Assembly (NCBI GenBank): GCA_027919835.1
Contig: JANVFP010000001.1
Span: 682,001 to 746,000 of the forward strand
Direction: 5' to 3'
Source: Lentinula raphanica
Taxonomy: Eukaryota; Basidiomycota; Agaricomycetes; Agaricales; Omphalotaceae
Length of the DNA: 64,000 nt
The notes under the pieces are model-generated. The model searched no databases and was not told the DNA's origin. It worked only from the letters and a program-made list of their open reading frames with translations. Positions 1 to 11,300 of this stretch are shown piece by piece (position 1 is the first letter of the stretch; every line of letters starts with the position of its first letter). The position numbers and the translations under genes were made by a program.

Positions 1-1518
1 AACACGCACGGGTCTTCGTCGAATACTCCTTCTCGCCAAGGAACAGCAGATGGTCTCGCTGCTCCACGAGCAAGCTCTTCTGCCGCTCGTGATTACCGCA
101 ACTCGGCAGAAATGGTTGTCGGCTCACATCCATCACTTTCCCGCCCTGCATCTCCAAACCCGAACCCAAGTGCTCCCACTGCAGCGTTCATGGTACCGAA
201 GAAACCTGTTTCTCCAGGCGCTGAGATCATCGATGGTGTGCTCACTGATTATCATCAATCTCTTCCTGGCGAAAGGAAGTCCATTAGTCGTTCTGGTAGT
301 CGAAGTAGACCAGGAAGTTACATAGGACCTGGAACGAATGGTTTGAACGAGCAACAACAACAGCAACAACAGCAACAGCAACAACTTCAGCAGGGGCGGA
401 ATTTGAATCGTCCGCCTAGTGTAGGTCATGCCGGCGTAGGCGCTCACGGACGTAGCAGTCCTCAGCCTATGTCTCGATCTGCGAGTCCAACGCCGTCACC
501 GGGTCAACTCATGAGCCCACCTTCTGGTTCATCAGTGGTGAGGACAGGATCGACAGGATCACAGAGAACCCCCAGTCCCAACCCATTAGGTATCGCATTG
601 GACGCGAACAACGCACGTGTAACCGTTGACGAAATGGCACAACGTTACCAACAGCAACAAGCTCCGATGCAGGCGCAAACGCAGTATCGGCAACCTCCAC
701 CTTCTCAACAGCAGCAGCAGCAACCTCAATACACTGGTCGTTCTCAAGGGTTCTCCGCCCCCGTCGCACAGCCATCTTACGCTCCTCCGCCAGCTCCGTA
801 CCAAGCCGCACCGCCGTCATCGATGCACGTCCAACAACAACCGAGCTACTCACAGCCTGCACCGCAACAGCCTTCATACAACACTGCTGTCTCTGCCGTT
901 CCTCCTCCTCCTGCGCTTTATCAAGCACCGCCTCCTTCCCATCAACAACAACAACAGCCGACGTATCAACAGTCTCAGGCGCAGCAGGCAGCTGGGTATG
1001 GACAGATGGAAAGAGCGTTGACGGGTCCGGGTTATTATGGGAACGGTCAGCTTGTTCAACAACAACAACAGCAGCAGCAGCAGCAACGGAATCTGCATAC
1101 GCAGCAACAGAGTATGATCCATGCTCCTCAGCAGTCGTCTGGATACCAACAGACGATGTCTATGTATGGAAATCCAATGGGACGGACACCGTCTCCTCAG
1201 CCGCCTGTCGGGGCGATGGTCGCTGCGCCGACGAGACAGGTTACGGAGGATGGTGCTGGGATATTATTCTATGGTAAGTCTCACTCGGACATTTACATTC
1301 TCTTCTGTGAAATATTCATTCAACATCATTCGTCGACAGTTCAAGCGTTGTACGACTACCAAGCGACTATCGATGAAGAATTTGATTTCCAGGCGGGTGA
1401 TGTTATCGCAGTCACCGCTACACCCGAAGACGGGTGGTGGAGCGGGGTGCTGTTGGACGAGAATAGGAGACAGCCTGGGAGGCATATATTCCCGAGTAAT
1501 TTTGTTAGGCTTTTTTGA
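1..1518 (+). CDS. SH3-domain protein, polyQ/Pro-rich, 5' partial
   Basis: The reading frame is open from base 1, so the start lies outside the window. Most of the visible protein is low complexity: Ser/Pro-rich stretches with SPxP motifs and several glutamine runs (about 346-390, 700-725, 1060-1090). The last ~60 residues form an SH3 domain: ALYDY near its start, then EEFDFQAGD, DGWWSG and a final PSNFV. A 66-bp intron (1274-1339, GTAAGT...CAG) interrupts the domain. It is a multiple of three without a stop, so an unspliced read would carry 22 extra residues; removing it gives the usual LFYVQALYDY entry. Low-complexity linker plus C-terminal SH3 is the layout of Cdc15/Imp2/Hof1-type F-BAR proteins of the cytokinetic ring, and the long insert in this SH3 (DENRRQPGRH) resembles basidiomycete members. 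The F-BAR part cannot be seen, so Cdc15-like is inference; SH3 is firm. Confidence 0.8.
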   Translation, partial: NTHGSSSNTPSRQGTADGLAAPRASSSAARDYRNSAEMVVGSHPSLSRPASPNPNPSAPTAAFMVPKKPVSPGAEIIDGVLTDYHQSLPGERKSISRSGSRSRPGSYIGPGTNGLNEQQQQQQQQQQQLQQGRNLNRPPSVGHAGVGAHGRSSPQPMSRSASPTPSPGQLMSPPSGSSVVRTGSTGSQRTPSPNPLGIALDANNARVTVDEMAQRYQQQQAPMQAQTQYRQPPPSQQQQQQPQYTGRSQGFSAPVAQPSYAPPPAPYQAAPPSSMHVQQQPSYSQPAPQQPSYNTAVSAVPPPPALYQAPPPSHQQQQQPTYQQSQAQQAAGYGQMERALTGPGYYGNGQLVQQQQQQQQQQRNLHTQQQSMIHAPQQSSGYQQTMSMYGNPMGRTPSPQPPVGAMVAAPTRQVTEDGAGILFYGKSHSDIYILFCEIFIQHHSSTVQALYDYQATIDEEFDFQAGDVIAVTATPEDGWWSGVLLDENRRQPGRHIFPSNFVRLF

Positions 1519-2240
1519 GGACACGCTACTACTTACCAAGGATGTGCTATGCACGCAGGACGTGCAGGTGAGTCCTTCCTCGACCCAATCTGCTTATCGT
1601 TGTTCATTCAGTTTTTGTTTACCTGCTCAGTTTTGTGAAAGCTTGTCGAACGTGTGTGTACCATATACGCAACACTGTGACCAGTCCCTATCTACACACG
1701 TACGTATCTATGCTCATATGTCCATCCACCTGCACATTAGTACTCTTACTCTACATAATCTTCTTTTGTCAAGATAGTTCCCCTATCAGTGTAATAGTAC
1801 TGGTCACAGTCTGTACACGTACATAGTTTCTCCTTCTATCGTTCTGCAATCTGTTCTGATCTACTATCTCATTTCAGTCGTTCTTTTCCCTCCGCTCTCG
1901 ATGGACGATCATCTTTTCTCGCTGCATCTTCACGTTTTGGTTTTGCTTAGTTTCAATGACAATGACATTCGTTCCACGAACGCACTCTGCCCTGCTCTGC
2001 CCTAGTTCGTTTACGATCTGCACGCGGTCTGTCAGTGTCATCCCACCACCACCACACGATTTGTTCCAAACCACGCATGGAAGTATTTTACGTCTTGACA
2101 AGGAACCATACCATTACCTATTGTCTTGGGGTCCTCGAGGCTGCTCACCTGCGTCGTCTTTCATTCCAATTCATACCAATCCATACCAGGCCATATCTCA
2201 CCAGGACCCCGGAAAGCCACCTATGAACTCGTTGCCCTGT
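1519..2240. other. 3' flank without a recognisable gene
   Basis: Pyrimidine-rich sequence downstream of the SH3 gene, probably 3' UTR and spacer. The short ORFs here have no family signature or splice-supported extension. Confidence 0.5.
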
Positions 2241-2600
2241 CCCGGAAAATTTTTGAGATTTTGGGCTCTAGGAATGGTCAGTTACACGGAAATTTTGGCG
2301 ATTTTGGGAAGGACGATTGATCATTTTGACCCGGAAATTTTGACCATTTTGAACCAGGTTTGACCATGACCCGGAAAATTTTGCCCTATATGGGAGCCTG
2401 GTCCAGCCTCCAGGCGGACCAGGCGGGGAAAAAATTTCCATATTAGGAAGTTTTTTCACGAAATTGATCCACCTTTGAGCAATGTCCCGGAAATTTTTGA
2501 CCCTTTGGGAGGTCTGAGGATCTGTCCCGGAAATTTTAGGTCAAAAAGTGACCCGGAAATTTTGGCACTTCCGGAAACGACCTCGTAGGGGGTTTTCCGG
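2241..2600. repeat. dispersed CCCGGAAATTTT repeat cluster
   Basis: Seven near-identical copies of (C)CCGGAAA(A)TTTT start at about 2241, 2287, 2330, 2370, 2486, 2526 and 2552, and a further CCGGAAA follows at about 2571. Spacers are unequal and rich in TTTGAC/TTTTGG. It is not a strict tandem array and has no coding capacity. It may be a degenerate transposon or satellite fragment. The repeats are seen directly; their origin is unknown. Confidence 0.6.
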
Positions 2601-3362
2601 GGTCCTATCTCACCTTCCACGCCAGTATTCAATCCTTGCACCCTGGATCTTAATCATTGTGCAGCATGCTGGTTATCGCGTTCAGCGTGACCCAATCGTT
2701 GCAGTAAAATTCGGGAAATCATATTCGGCTGGTCCTCAGGCGAGGAACCTGGAAGACTGTCCCTCTTCGGAGTTCGTAACACCCACGAGTGAACCGCAGC
2801 TTCACGTTTTGAGACTCGCAAACCCTACCTTTTTCTGACACAAAATCGATAGGAAAATAGCTCGTGTGCTGCGAATTAACGGAGCCGCGATATTCCCTCT
2901 TTCTTGTTCCGAATCGAGAACTATAGAGAATGACTGCAGCTGACTCTTCAGGTTATCTTTCACCGCAAAGCATTGAGTTTTGTCTTGAACGGAGGGGGTA
3001 ATTTCGAGGTAAGATTTCGAGGTAAACACTGGCGAGATCCAATGTTCGCCTGTATCCTTGGAGAGCGGCACTGGACGGGAAGTCGGTGACTGTTTCATGT
3101 GATAACTTGTGTAATAGGAGCTTAGTCCTTCGTGCCGCGCTTTCATCTTTCATCTCGCATTTTTCTTATTTTTCTTCTGCATCCTCAGAGCGAATAATTT
3201 GAGAGCAGAGGCTCATATCTTCGCCCTCATATGAAGATAATTTCGTTCAATTTTTGCTAATTTTCCGTGTCCGATGGGGAGCAGTGGCTGTACAAAGTTT
3301 CTGCGTCCGCCCTTGATGATATCTTTCCGATCACCACGTTCAACAATTCAAGGATTTCTCGG
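2601..3362. other. intergenic, no gene recognised
   Basis: Short ORFs on both strands show no domain and no convincing codon pattern. The stretch leads into the promoter of the small gene at 3648. Confidence 0.4.
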
Positions 3363-3647
3363 GTATAAAAGGCTGAGACGGTTTTTCTTATTGTTCACTT
3401 CCTATTTCATCCTTCCATTATCCCTCTCTTGTTTCTCCCTCGCCTTTTGTTCGTTCTCAGCACAAAGCACCTGGGCCAGGTCTAAATACTCGTCTCAGAC
3501 ATCTTCGGGCCACACAGTTGGACACGTCGGTCGTATAAAACCCAAGTCTCGAGCAGAAACTCAGTAATCTGATCCTCATCGCTCTTCCTCATCTCATCCA
3601 ACATCCAACATCTTAACACCTCTTCCTGTCCTTCCTGAACTACCCAA
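3363..3647 (+). promoter_or_regulatory. TATA-type promoter and CT-rich leader of the 67-aa gene
   Basis: Two TATA-like boxes (GGTATAAAAGG at about 3361 and CGTATAAAACCC at about 3533) are followed by a pyrimidine-rich leader (CATC/CTTCCT-rich, about 3570-3645) running to the ATG. TATA plus a CT-rich block just before the start is common at strongly expressed fungal genes. The distal box may serve an alternative start or be chance. Confidence 0.45.
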
Positions 3648-3851
3648 ATGTCCAAGATGCGCGCTACGATTCGAATCTACGAAGATCCAAAGACGTTCAC
3701 GTCTGAGGATGTATGGGAAGGAGCTAGCGAGTCAACGATGACAACGCTCAAGGCATACGCTGTTGGCGGGTTGCTCTCGATGGCAGTTGTCGTGTTCTAT
3801 GCGTGGAAGTTCACGGATCTGCCTTCGACGTTGAAGTCGTTGTCTGGGTAA
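3648..3851 (+). CDS. small single-pass membrane protein, unrecognised
   Basis: This 67-residue protein starts at the first ATG after a CT-rich leader. The N-terminal ~35 residues are polar (MSKMRATIRIYEDPKTF...). One hydrophobic helix, about residues 37-54 (YAVGGLLSMAVVVFYAWKF), is followed by a short polar tail. A GTAAGT donor right after the stop codon (about 3853), with a possible acceptor near 4016, suggests an intron in the 3' UTR. I do not recognise the family. The promoter-like upstream region and clean single exon argue that it is real. A small organelle or ER membrane subunit is possible, but nothing in the sequence proves it. Confidence 0.55.
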   Translation: MSKMRATIRIYEDPKTFTSEDVWEGASESTMTTLKAYAVGGLLSMAVVVFYAWKFTDLPSTLKSLSG

Positions 3852-4793
3852 ATGTAAGTGTATTGTTCACTCTGTGCTTTCTTCGATCATTCTTCTCGAT
3901 GATCGTACATTGTATCTGTGATATTTATGATATTGCTACCATCTCAGTTCCCCGACTCTTCTTCGCTATTGTCATCTTTTTCTTACATTGACACTGACTG
4001 TTCGTTTCCCAAAACAGCGAGGTCTCCCCAAGCCCGTCGAACATTCCATCTCACGATCATAAATCCACGCATATCTTGTAACAACAACAACAACTGCTAC
4101 GGTCCAATAATGTTTGGAGGCCCTGTCAACCAGTGCACCTCTTTTTCGATAACACGACGGACGTCTACCTGTAACCATATCTGTAACAACAGTCATCGAT
4201 TCATTCATCACACCTTTGGAAGCCCAGGGACGACGTATCTGGCAGATGCATGCTAATGCATAGCATACGAGCAACTCTGTCGATGGCAAATGCTTTTACC
4301 TCGTTTTACCGTTCTCTCTGTTTCAGGAGCGATATCCACGGCCGTTTGAGCATGCCATGATGCTTGAATTCCTCTGCGCATATCTCGATTCTCGAGTCTT
4401 TCTTTTCTTTGATTTGCATATTTGAATGTCCTTCCTTGGAGTTGCATCTCTCTCTTACTCTCTCTCTCCATTCTCCTGTTCTTACGAATTCGAAGTCATT
4501 CGCAGTTATCTATTTCGGGTTCTGAATCTCACTCAACCTACTCCTCAATGTCCTCTCTGCTCACTAGCACGCACTTTTTGGCTTTGTACCCGCTGTACAT
4601 ATATACATTGTACTAGTTACTTACCCTCTATTTATCGCTTGTATATTCTGTATTCATTGTTCAACACTCGAATTCAGTACTCTTCACTCTTGCGATGTTT
4701 ACTGAGATGAAGACGATGAAGACAAGCGTCCAATGGATACGGAGAGTCAAACAATACATCGTATTTGCTCGAAGAGGATATCATCGTACTGAA
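3852..4793. other. 3' UTRs and spacer between convergent genes
   Basis: Pyrimidine-rich plus strand with short ORFs and no domain. It separates the 3' end of the 67-aa gene from the 3' end of the coatomer gene. Confidence 0.4.
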
Positions 4794-5568
4794 TCAGAGC
4801 TCCCGTATTCTCTGCGCGACCCGATCCTTCACCGTCTGGTACGCGTTCATAATCGTCTGCTCGTTGATCGTTATATCCGTCGTGTCTGGCCGTGACCGGC
4901 TCACTCGAGAGGCAATCGCTGCAGCGTCTGTGTCGAGGATTATCCTGGAACGAAAAAACCGAGATCAACATCGGCATATATGCATTTCGAGAGTCAAGCA
5001 AATGAAGATGACACGTCGAACGACAACGACACGTATAACCACGTATAACCCAATCGAATCAAACAAGGAACCGAAAAGACAAACTCACCCATCATCCACC
5101 GTCTCATCCAAACACAACAAGACCACATCCAAATTCTCCAGCACTCCTCTCTTCTCCAACTGGTTTCTAAGTAGAAGCGACTGTGCGTCTATGAGTGAGT
5201 TGAGCGCAGCGGAGAGCATGAGCTCGTTTTCGGCCGGGTTGGCGAGAAAGTAGATGCTGATGTCCAGAGAGTGTTTGTACACGGCGAGGTAGCCGTCGTA
5301 GAGGATGATATCGCCTGTATGCAGTTATTTCAGTACCATATCACTACAAAACAGAACAGAACAGAACAAAAAACGCACCTCCGGCTTTCTTAGTTTTCCC
5401 CCAAAGACCCTTCTCGAACGCCTTTTGCTCTTTGAGCGTAGCGAGCTCCTTCATTTCGCCATTCAACACCTGTGGATGACTCTTGGGCCGGTAGTACTTT
5501 GCAAGCACACGATGGCCTTCGTTATCGAGGATGAGGAAGGCGGAGATACTGTACAGAGAAAGATTCAT
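4794..5568 (-). CDS. RET3: coatomer subunit zeta (COPI)
   Basis: Three exons (5379-5568, 5089-5314, 4794-4944) splice in frame into 188 residues, the normal size for zeta-COP. The start MNLSLYSISAFLILDNEG and the block AKYY...EQKAFEKGLW are the family N-terminus. Exon 2 carries DGYLAVYKHSLDISIYFL and the helix NELMLSAALNSLIDAQ, and the third exon gives IILDTDAAAIASRVS ending in RIREL. Zeta-COP is the small sigma-adaptin-like subunit of the COPI coat that returns Golgi proteins to the ER; it pairs with gamma-COP. The start is the in-frame ATG just before the conserved SLYS; the longer upstream ORF has no family match. The 5' end faces the NIF3-like gene across about 700 bp, so the two may share a divergent promoter. 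Confidence 0.95.
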
Positions 5569-6265
5569 TGTATTGGTTGAAGTCTCGTGGAATTCTTTCA
5601 GATTTCGGATTTCGGGTTTCGGTAGAATAGTCGAAAAGGGCACGGAAACGGAAATGAAAACGTGGATGGGAGATAGATTGGAGAGCGGTTGTTGAAAAGA
5701 TTGCCTTGAATGTGAGAGTGTGAGTTTTTGGTGATTTGGAGTGATGAACAATGAGATGAACTCGGAGTTGGTCAATGCAGAAAGAGGCTCAAGCGCTGGA
5801 GGCTGATGAACGAGTTGATGGTGATGGTGGTTCTGTATCAAGAAATTATCGCAAGCGTCCGGCTGGCCACAATCTCGTTCTCGACCCCAGTCCGTTTTTG
5901 GCCCGCAAGTACATGGTTTACTGCGCTTTCTTTTCTAAAACCCTTCGAGATGTAGTAATCTGTAGTAATGATACAGAACCGTTCAACCATAATTACTCGA
6001 AACGGCTGAGAACGGGATAATTTTGTGTACACTGCTTAGTAGAAAATACAGAAGTCACAGTGTGTGTCAGATCTATGTGTAAGAAACTCCGAGATGCGCG
6101 AAAATGTGATGCGGATGGAGAAAGTTTAGAAATTGGTGGGTCAACGGTCCACCCCCGTTCTTGGATTGGTTCCTTGAACTCTCTTTCTTCCGGACTTACC
6201 TCGAACCTAACTTTTTCGATCTTGCACCCTCAAAGTCCAAACGATAAACGAATCAACGACGGACA
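5569..6265. promoter_or_regulatory. divergent intergenic region, coatomer zeta / NIF3-like
   Basis: About 700 bp between two head-to-head gene starts, without a gene of its own. I found no clear TATA box, so no site is assigned. Confidence 0.35.
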
Positions 6266-6796
6266 ATGTCGACCATCCAAAAATTCAAACTCGTGTTCTT
6301 CTCTCCTGCCCCAAACACCCGAGCAATACTTGCCCATCTGTTCAGAAAGTACCCAGAGGAGCTGGGAAAAATTGGGCTTTATGAGCAGTGTGCGTTCGTC
6401 AGTCGGGGAACTGGTCGGTGAAATCCATCTTGTAGCTTGAAGAATCGGTAATGACTTGGTAATCGTGATGATGTTATGCTGCATGTTCTGTAGGTCAGTA
6501 CAAACCGCTGGAAGACGCCCAACCAGCTATTGGGACACCAGGAACGTTGGAGTACATAGAGGAAGATCGAGTCGAGTTGTTGGTTATTGATCAAGGCCAG
6601 AAGGTGCAGTTGAAGAACGCAGTACAGGAACTGAAGAAGGTGAGTTCGTTGTGTGGTCAAGTTACCCTTTGGCCGCGCGTTTCATTCGAGAGATCGGTGA
6701 TCACTGGTGGTATGTTGATGATGAGACTGAAACATTCGAAAGGTTCATCCATACGAAGAAGTGGCGTACGATATTTACAGGTTGGAAGAGATATAG
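6266..6796 (+). CDS. NIF3/YqfO-like protein, CutA-fold domain
   Basis: Exons 6266-6413, 6494-6639 and 6743-6796 give 115 residues. The protein begins MSTIQKFKLVFFSPAP and has GLYEQCAFVSRGTGQYKP, then EEDRVELLV, and ends with HPYEEVAYDIYRLEEI. The HPYEE-A-YD-Y block and the ...C-F-S-GTG-F/Y-P block mark the CutA-like domain of YqfO/NIF3 (NGG1-interacting factor 3) proteins. Fungi commonly carry this domain as a stand-alone protein of about this size; its function is not established. The first donor is weak (GTCGGT), but only this splice keeps GTG-QYK in frame. A relic of this gene's start lies at about 12541-12620 between the two OPT copies. Confidence 0.88.
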
Positions 6797-6928
6797 CACA
6801 TACGAAGATCCAAGACTGTTCGGTGAAGCGCGCTAGTGTCGGCCGAGGGTTGCGAGAGCGGTCAGCGGGTTCGGTGGTTGGCGGTAGAACAGTTTCAGAT
6901 TGTCGGAATTTATTACATAGAAACCCAT

Positions 6929-7660
6929 TTAGAGGTTGAGCAGTGCAGCTTCCTCGTCCGGGTCTATAGTGAATACGGAATGATTGTTCTTTGGTTTCAC
7001 ACGTTCATCCTTGAGCATCCTGGATGGTATAAAGTAAGCCTCGTTCATTGAAGTGTGAAATGGATGTATGATCAGATAGACAGATGGATGGAATGTAGAA
7101 CGAGATAGAGATGGTATGTACCTTGCGTCTATTCTAGCATCTTCACCTTCGACGCCGACAACAGCTTGTGGTGTTTTCGCGTCAATCACCTAGTAGATCC
7201 AGTTAGAAAAACCACGATTCATCGGAAAGATGTCCCAAGAAACACGCAGGAACGGCCAATGGAAACTCACATAATGATTATCACAGTGTGGACAAAACTC
7301 ATCACTCTCCTCATACTTCTCCATATCCTTATAAAACGCCTTCCGACACTTCTTGCACAAAAACGCCATCTCCATCGTCTTCTGCAGCTTGTGCGTCTGC
7401 TTCTCAGCGTGACATTCCGGACAATCGTACCATTGTTTGCAGCAAGGGGCACGTATGGAGACTTGGGCGTTGAGAATGTGTTTACTGTGTGAAATCAAGC
7501 GGGCGGGCGGTTACTGTGAGTATTGGAAAATGAGAAAATAAGGCATAGAAAGCGGATGAGAGGAAAGAGCGTCCGGTTGTCTGGAATTTTCTTAGTTGGA
7601 TGAATGCTTTCCAAACAAGACAGAGCACAGGAACCAGACTGGAAATTGGACTGACCACAT
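6929..7660 (-). CDS. CHY zinc-finger protein, Hot13-like
   Basis: Four exons on the minus strand (7656-7660, 7271-7484, 7122-7189, 6929-7019) add up to 125 residues. The first coding exon is only five bases (ATGTG); with the next exon it reads MCKHILNAQVSIRAPCC, the expected start. Cys and His ligands follow in YDCPECHAE, FLCKKCRKAF and DEFCPHCDNHY, giving a compact multi-zinc CHY domain. The C-terminus reads DARIDARMLKDE. Yeast Hot13 is a similar-sized intermembrane-space zinc protein that keeps Mia40 zinc-free and active; a role in that oxidative import pathway is inferred from family. The first intron is long (about 171 bp), so the micro-exon should be confirmed. Part of its 5' region is duplicated near 12.7 kb. 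Confidence 0.88.
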
Positions 7661-8326
7661 TGATGGATTGTTGGAACAGCGATAAGAGAGAAAGGGCAGA
7701 AGAGATGGTGGTCGATAGATGGAGAAGTGATTTTCGGCGCTTATTATACTTTTCCTGTCAACTCAACGCCACCACCACTACTGAGTATGAGCTTTACTTC
7801 ACCCACCCCAAAACCGAAATCTCTTCAATTGGTCTATCTCATGAATCATATTGCTTGCATTATCCCTGCGGCTCGACTGCTGGACCCGAAGGCTCAGGCC
7901 TCAGGGTTGGTAAAAAAAAAAACTGAGGATCCTCAGGCTGGCTCAGGCCTCTGTGACGAAAAAAACCGCAACAGATAGCGTCAACGGTTAATCCTACTTG
8001 ATCGATTATCGTTCAGCTGAAGAGGAAGATCTCTGGAGCTGTACAGAAATTCCTTGAGCAACATCTCGTTTTCTTCGCGACTCGACTGCTCAGGGCATAA
8101 TCGCGCAAACGGTGGAGTGAAAAGAATGCTTCGTTATCTTCCCTATCAGTTAGTGATCTATAGCTCCCATTCCATCGAATATTGCAGTGTGCTTCCATGA
8201 TGAGCACTAGAGACTTATCTCTTCGTATTGATTTTTGGGACCCCCTCAGAATTTATAAAGGTGTGTATTTGCCCGTATATGCCTCAGAGACCCACTCACT
8301 GGTCTTCACAAAAGTTCCTCTTATCA
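7661..8326. promoter_or_regulatory. divergent promoter region, CHY gene / OPT copy 1
   Basis: Contains a TATA-like TTTATAAAGGTGTGTA at about 8251, some 75 bp before the OPT start. Much of 8060-8326 has a counterpart before OPT copy 2 (13.08-13.33 kb), including CTATAAAGGTGTGTAC at about 13259, so the promoter was duplicated with the gene. No gene is seen here. Confidence 0.5.
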
Positions 8327-11300
8327 ATGACTGCCAGCCCCGTTGTGGACACCGAGACAGTGGTCATGGCCCTCGACCACCTCGACAATGACAAGAAAGT
8401 CGTAGATGACATCGAAAGCGACAGTATCAAAATTGAGGAGACAGGTACACTTTTCATCGACATCACGATTATTCACTCAGTTTTTCTTGATTCTAGAAGA
8501 GGACGATGACCCTGCCAACGATATGCTTCCTGAAATTGTAAGGGGGCTCGTCGACTTTGAAGACGATCCAACAATGCCAGTGATTACATGGAGGTGCGTA
8601 TAGCTTCCATGTGAATAACCCAAGTAAACTTTCGTACTCCTAGGTTTTTCTTCCTCTCTGGAACTCTGACTGCTCTTGGGGCGTGAGTCAATATTAAGTG
8701 TCACTATCTGTCTCTAGCTGATGTCGAGCTATCAACCTTCAGATGGCTCACACAGATGGGTTACTTCAGGGTATCGTCGTTTTTTAAAAAACCTCTATGC
8801 CTTCACGGCTCACAGAATCAGACGACCTACATCCCATATTCCAGTTAAGATGAACCCCTACGACAGAATCCTTACCTTATTCTGATTAAACATTCGCATA
8901 GTCTACTTCGTCCAGATAGTCGCGCTCTACTTTGGCCGCATCCTCGCCTCTACACTTCCCAGAAGCAGATTGGATGGGGGAGGTTTTCGTTTGACCTCAA
9001 TCCTGGGCCTTTCTCGATCAAGGAGCATGTCGCTATCGTTCTAGCGTACGTTTCACAGATCTGTTTATATCAGGTCGTCGTCTGACATCTGTTGCGATTA
9101 TAGTGCCAACACCGGAGCCACTAACAATCTCGGGGACTATGTGCTTGCTCCGTTACAAATATTCTACGATCAGCGTACGTCTTCGTTTGACTTTTGGTTT
9201 ATCTGTACCTTCAAGCTCTCAATGCTGCTCTCCCTTCAGCCATGAACGGATGGGTACGTCAATGGTTTTCAGCTTCCAACGTATTGCTATTCATATAATC
9301 CATACAGCTAGCCATTCTATTTATGGTACGCGACCATACCAATCGTTGCGTTGAAATGAGTTTCTGAACTATTCTCTCTTCTGTTAGCTGTCTTGTGTCT
9401 TCATTGGTTTCTCGTTCGCCTCGTTCGCCCGAATATTTGTGGTGGAGAACCCCTCTACTCCGTACGATTATTCCTGTTGTGGCATGATCGGATGTACTCA
9501 AGAATCCAACTTCTTTACTGCCTTAGTTTTCCTCGAAGTAATTCCATGTCTTTCTTCCGAATCTCGATCATCCAGCTTATCACGACGATATGTAGCGCTT
9601 CAGCAAGTCGCAGTGTTCAATGCAATGCGCAAATCATTCGAGGAAGATGCAGCTGGGGCTCAGAAACAGATGAGGGTTTTCTGGTGGTTTATCCTCGGGT
9701 TTTTTCTTTGGCAATTTTTGCCTGAGGCAAGTGATGTATAAGTTTACTTCGAAGTCTCGAAACTGAACCGATCTCACTAATATAGTATGCATTTCCCTTT
9801 GTGTCATCTCTCGCTTTCTTTTGTTGGTTCTCCAAGAATCCCAAAGCACAGTTTCTTGGTATGCTTGGTGCTTACAAAGGTATGGACTGTATGGATACTC
9901 AATTGAAACTATAGGTTCTGGGCTAGGAGGCGCTGGCTTCCTCACAGTTACCCTTGATTGGTCAAATATCGGATCCCAATGCGTTTACTACCCTTATTGG
10001 GCGCAAGTCAATATCTTCGCCTCTTGCGTCGTCGCGGCATGGATTCTCATTCCTGCAGCGTTCTTTACCAACGCCTGGGGTTCTGCTTTGTATCCTATCC
10101 AATCCCAGGCCTTGTATCTGAAGAACGGCTCTACTGTGTGTATTCTTCTTGGTTAAACAATCTGCTTCGGCTGACCGCGAAGATAGTATCCTACGACCGA
10201 CCTTTTAACCGCTGACTATGGCCTAAACGAGACACTGTTTGAGGAGATTGGCCCCCCAATGATGTCGGCTCAACTGCGTTGGAACTGTATGTCGCTCGTG
10301 TGATGCGTAGATGGCTCAAACATCGTGTTTACGATTACCCAGATTTTGCAGCTTATGTGGCATATCTCGGCTCCTTCGTCTCATGCGCCCTTTTCCAAGG
10401 TACCGAACTTTGGAGGACGTTCAAGACATATCGGCAGGCGAAACCCACTTCCAACGATAAATTGACGGAAATCATCCGTCGATATCCGGCTGTTCCAATA
10501 TGGTGGAATATCGCCCTGTTCGTGTACGTTCTCAGCCATAGTTGTGGTCACGATCCATATATTGACATCAAAACGAAGCATACCATTCATCATTCTGATT
10601 ATACTCACTGCGAAGGGTGTTTGTGAGCACTATGCGTCTCTCTCTAGAATGTACAACTCAATCTGATGAAACACAGTGTACATGCCAATCTACATGCTCT
10701 TCATCGGGCTTGCTATCGGCGCCGTGATCGTGCTTCCAATGGGCTCGTCTGTTCACATCTGTGCTGTACCCGGTTATCTGATGTTCATCTTCAGCATACA
10801 TTTACTCTGTGAGCGGATACCAGATGCAAGTGCAACGAGCTTTTCTACGGTTATGCCATTGACGCGGGTGGCTCGAGGCACCCAGTAGGCGCCTTGAGCT
10901 ATCGCGTGATCAGTGGGCAATGTAAACGGTTCAGACTATCACTATAGTATTCGATGGCACTGATTTCATGTCGGTAGGTTGGTATGAGGCTCAGAGCATG
11001 CTGGCGGATATGAAATTGTGCGTGATGCTCATTCTAAGTTCTTGCCAGTCTTTACTTAAAGCTAAACCTGTTCATCAATGACGTAGAGGACACTATGTAA
11101 GTTGGGCTCACTGGTCTTATGTCTTCATTGCTGAACCAATTTTGCTCATACATAGTACCATATACCTCCCCGCAAAGTTCTCTTAGCTCAAATTTGGGGC
11201 ATATGTGTCGGAGTGCCCGTGAAGTAAGCGCTCTTGTTTATCGTATATGTACAACTCTCCTACACATGCTGATTGTACTCAAGCTACGCTACTAGTAAGG

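Noticed and set aside
133..1149. Long ORFs in other frames over the polyQ region
   Set aside because: Poly-Leu, poly-Thr and Arg-rich readings are shadows of CAG/CAA runs in the SH3 gene.
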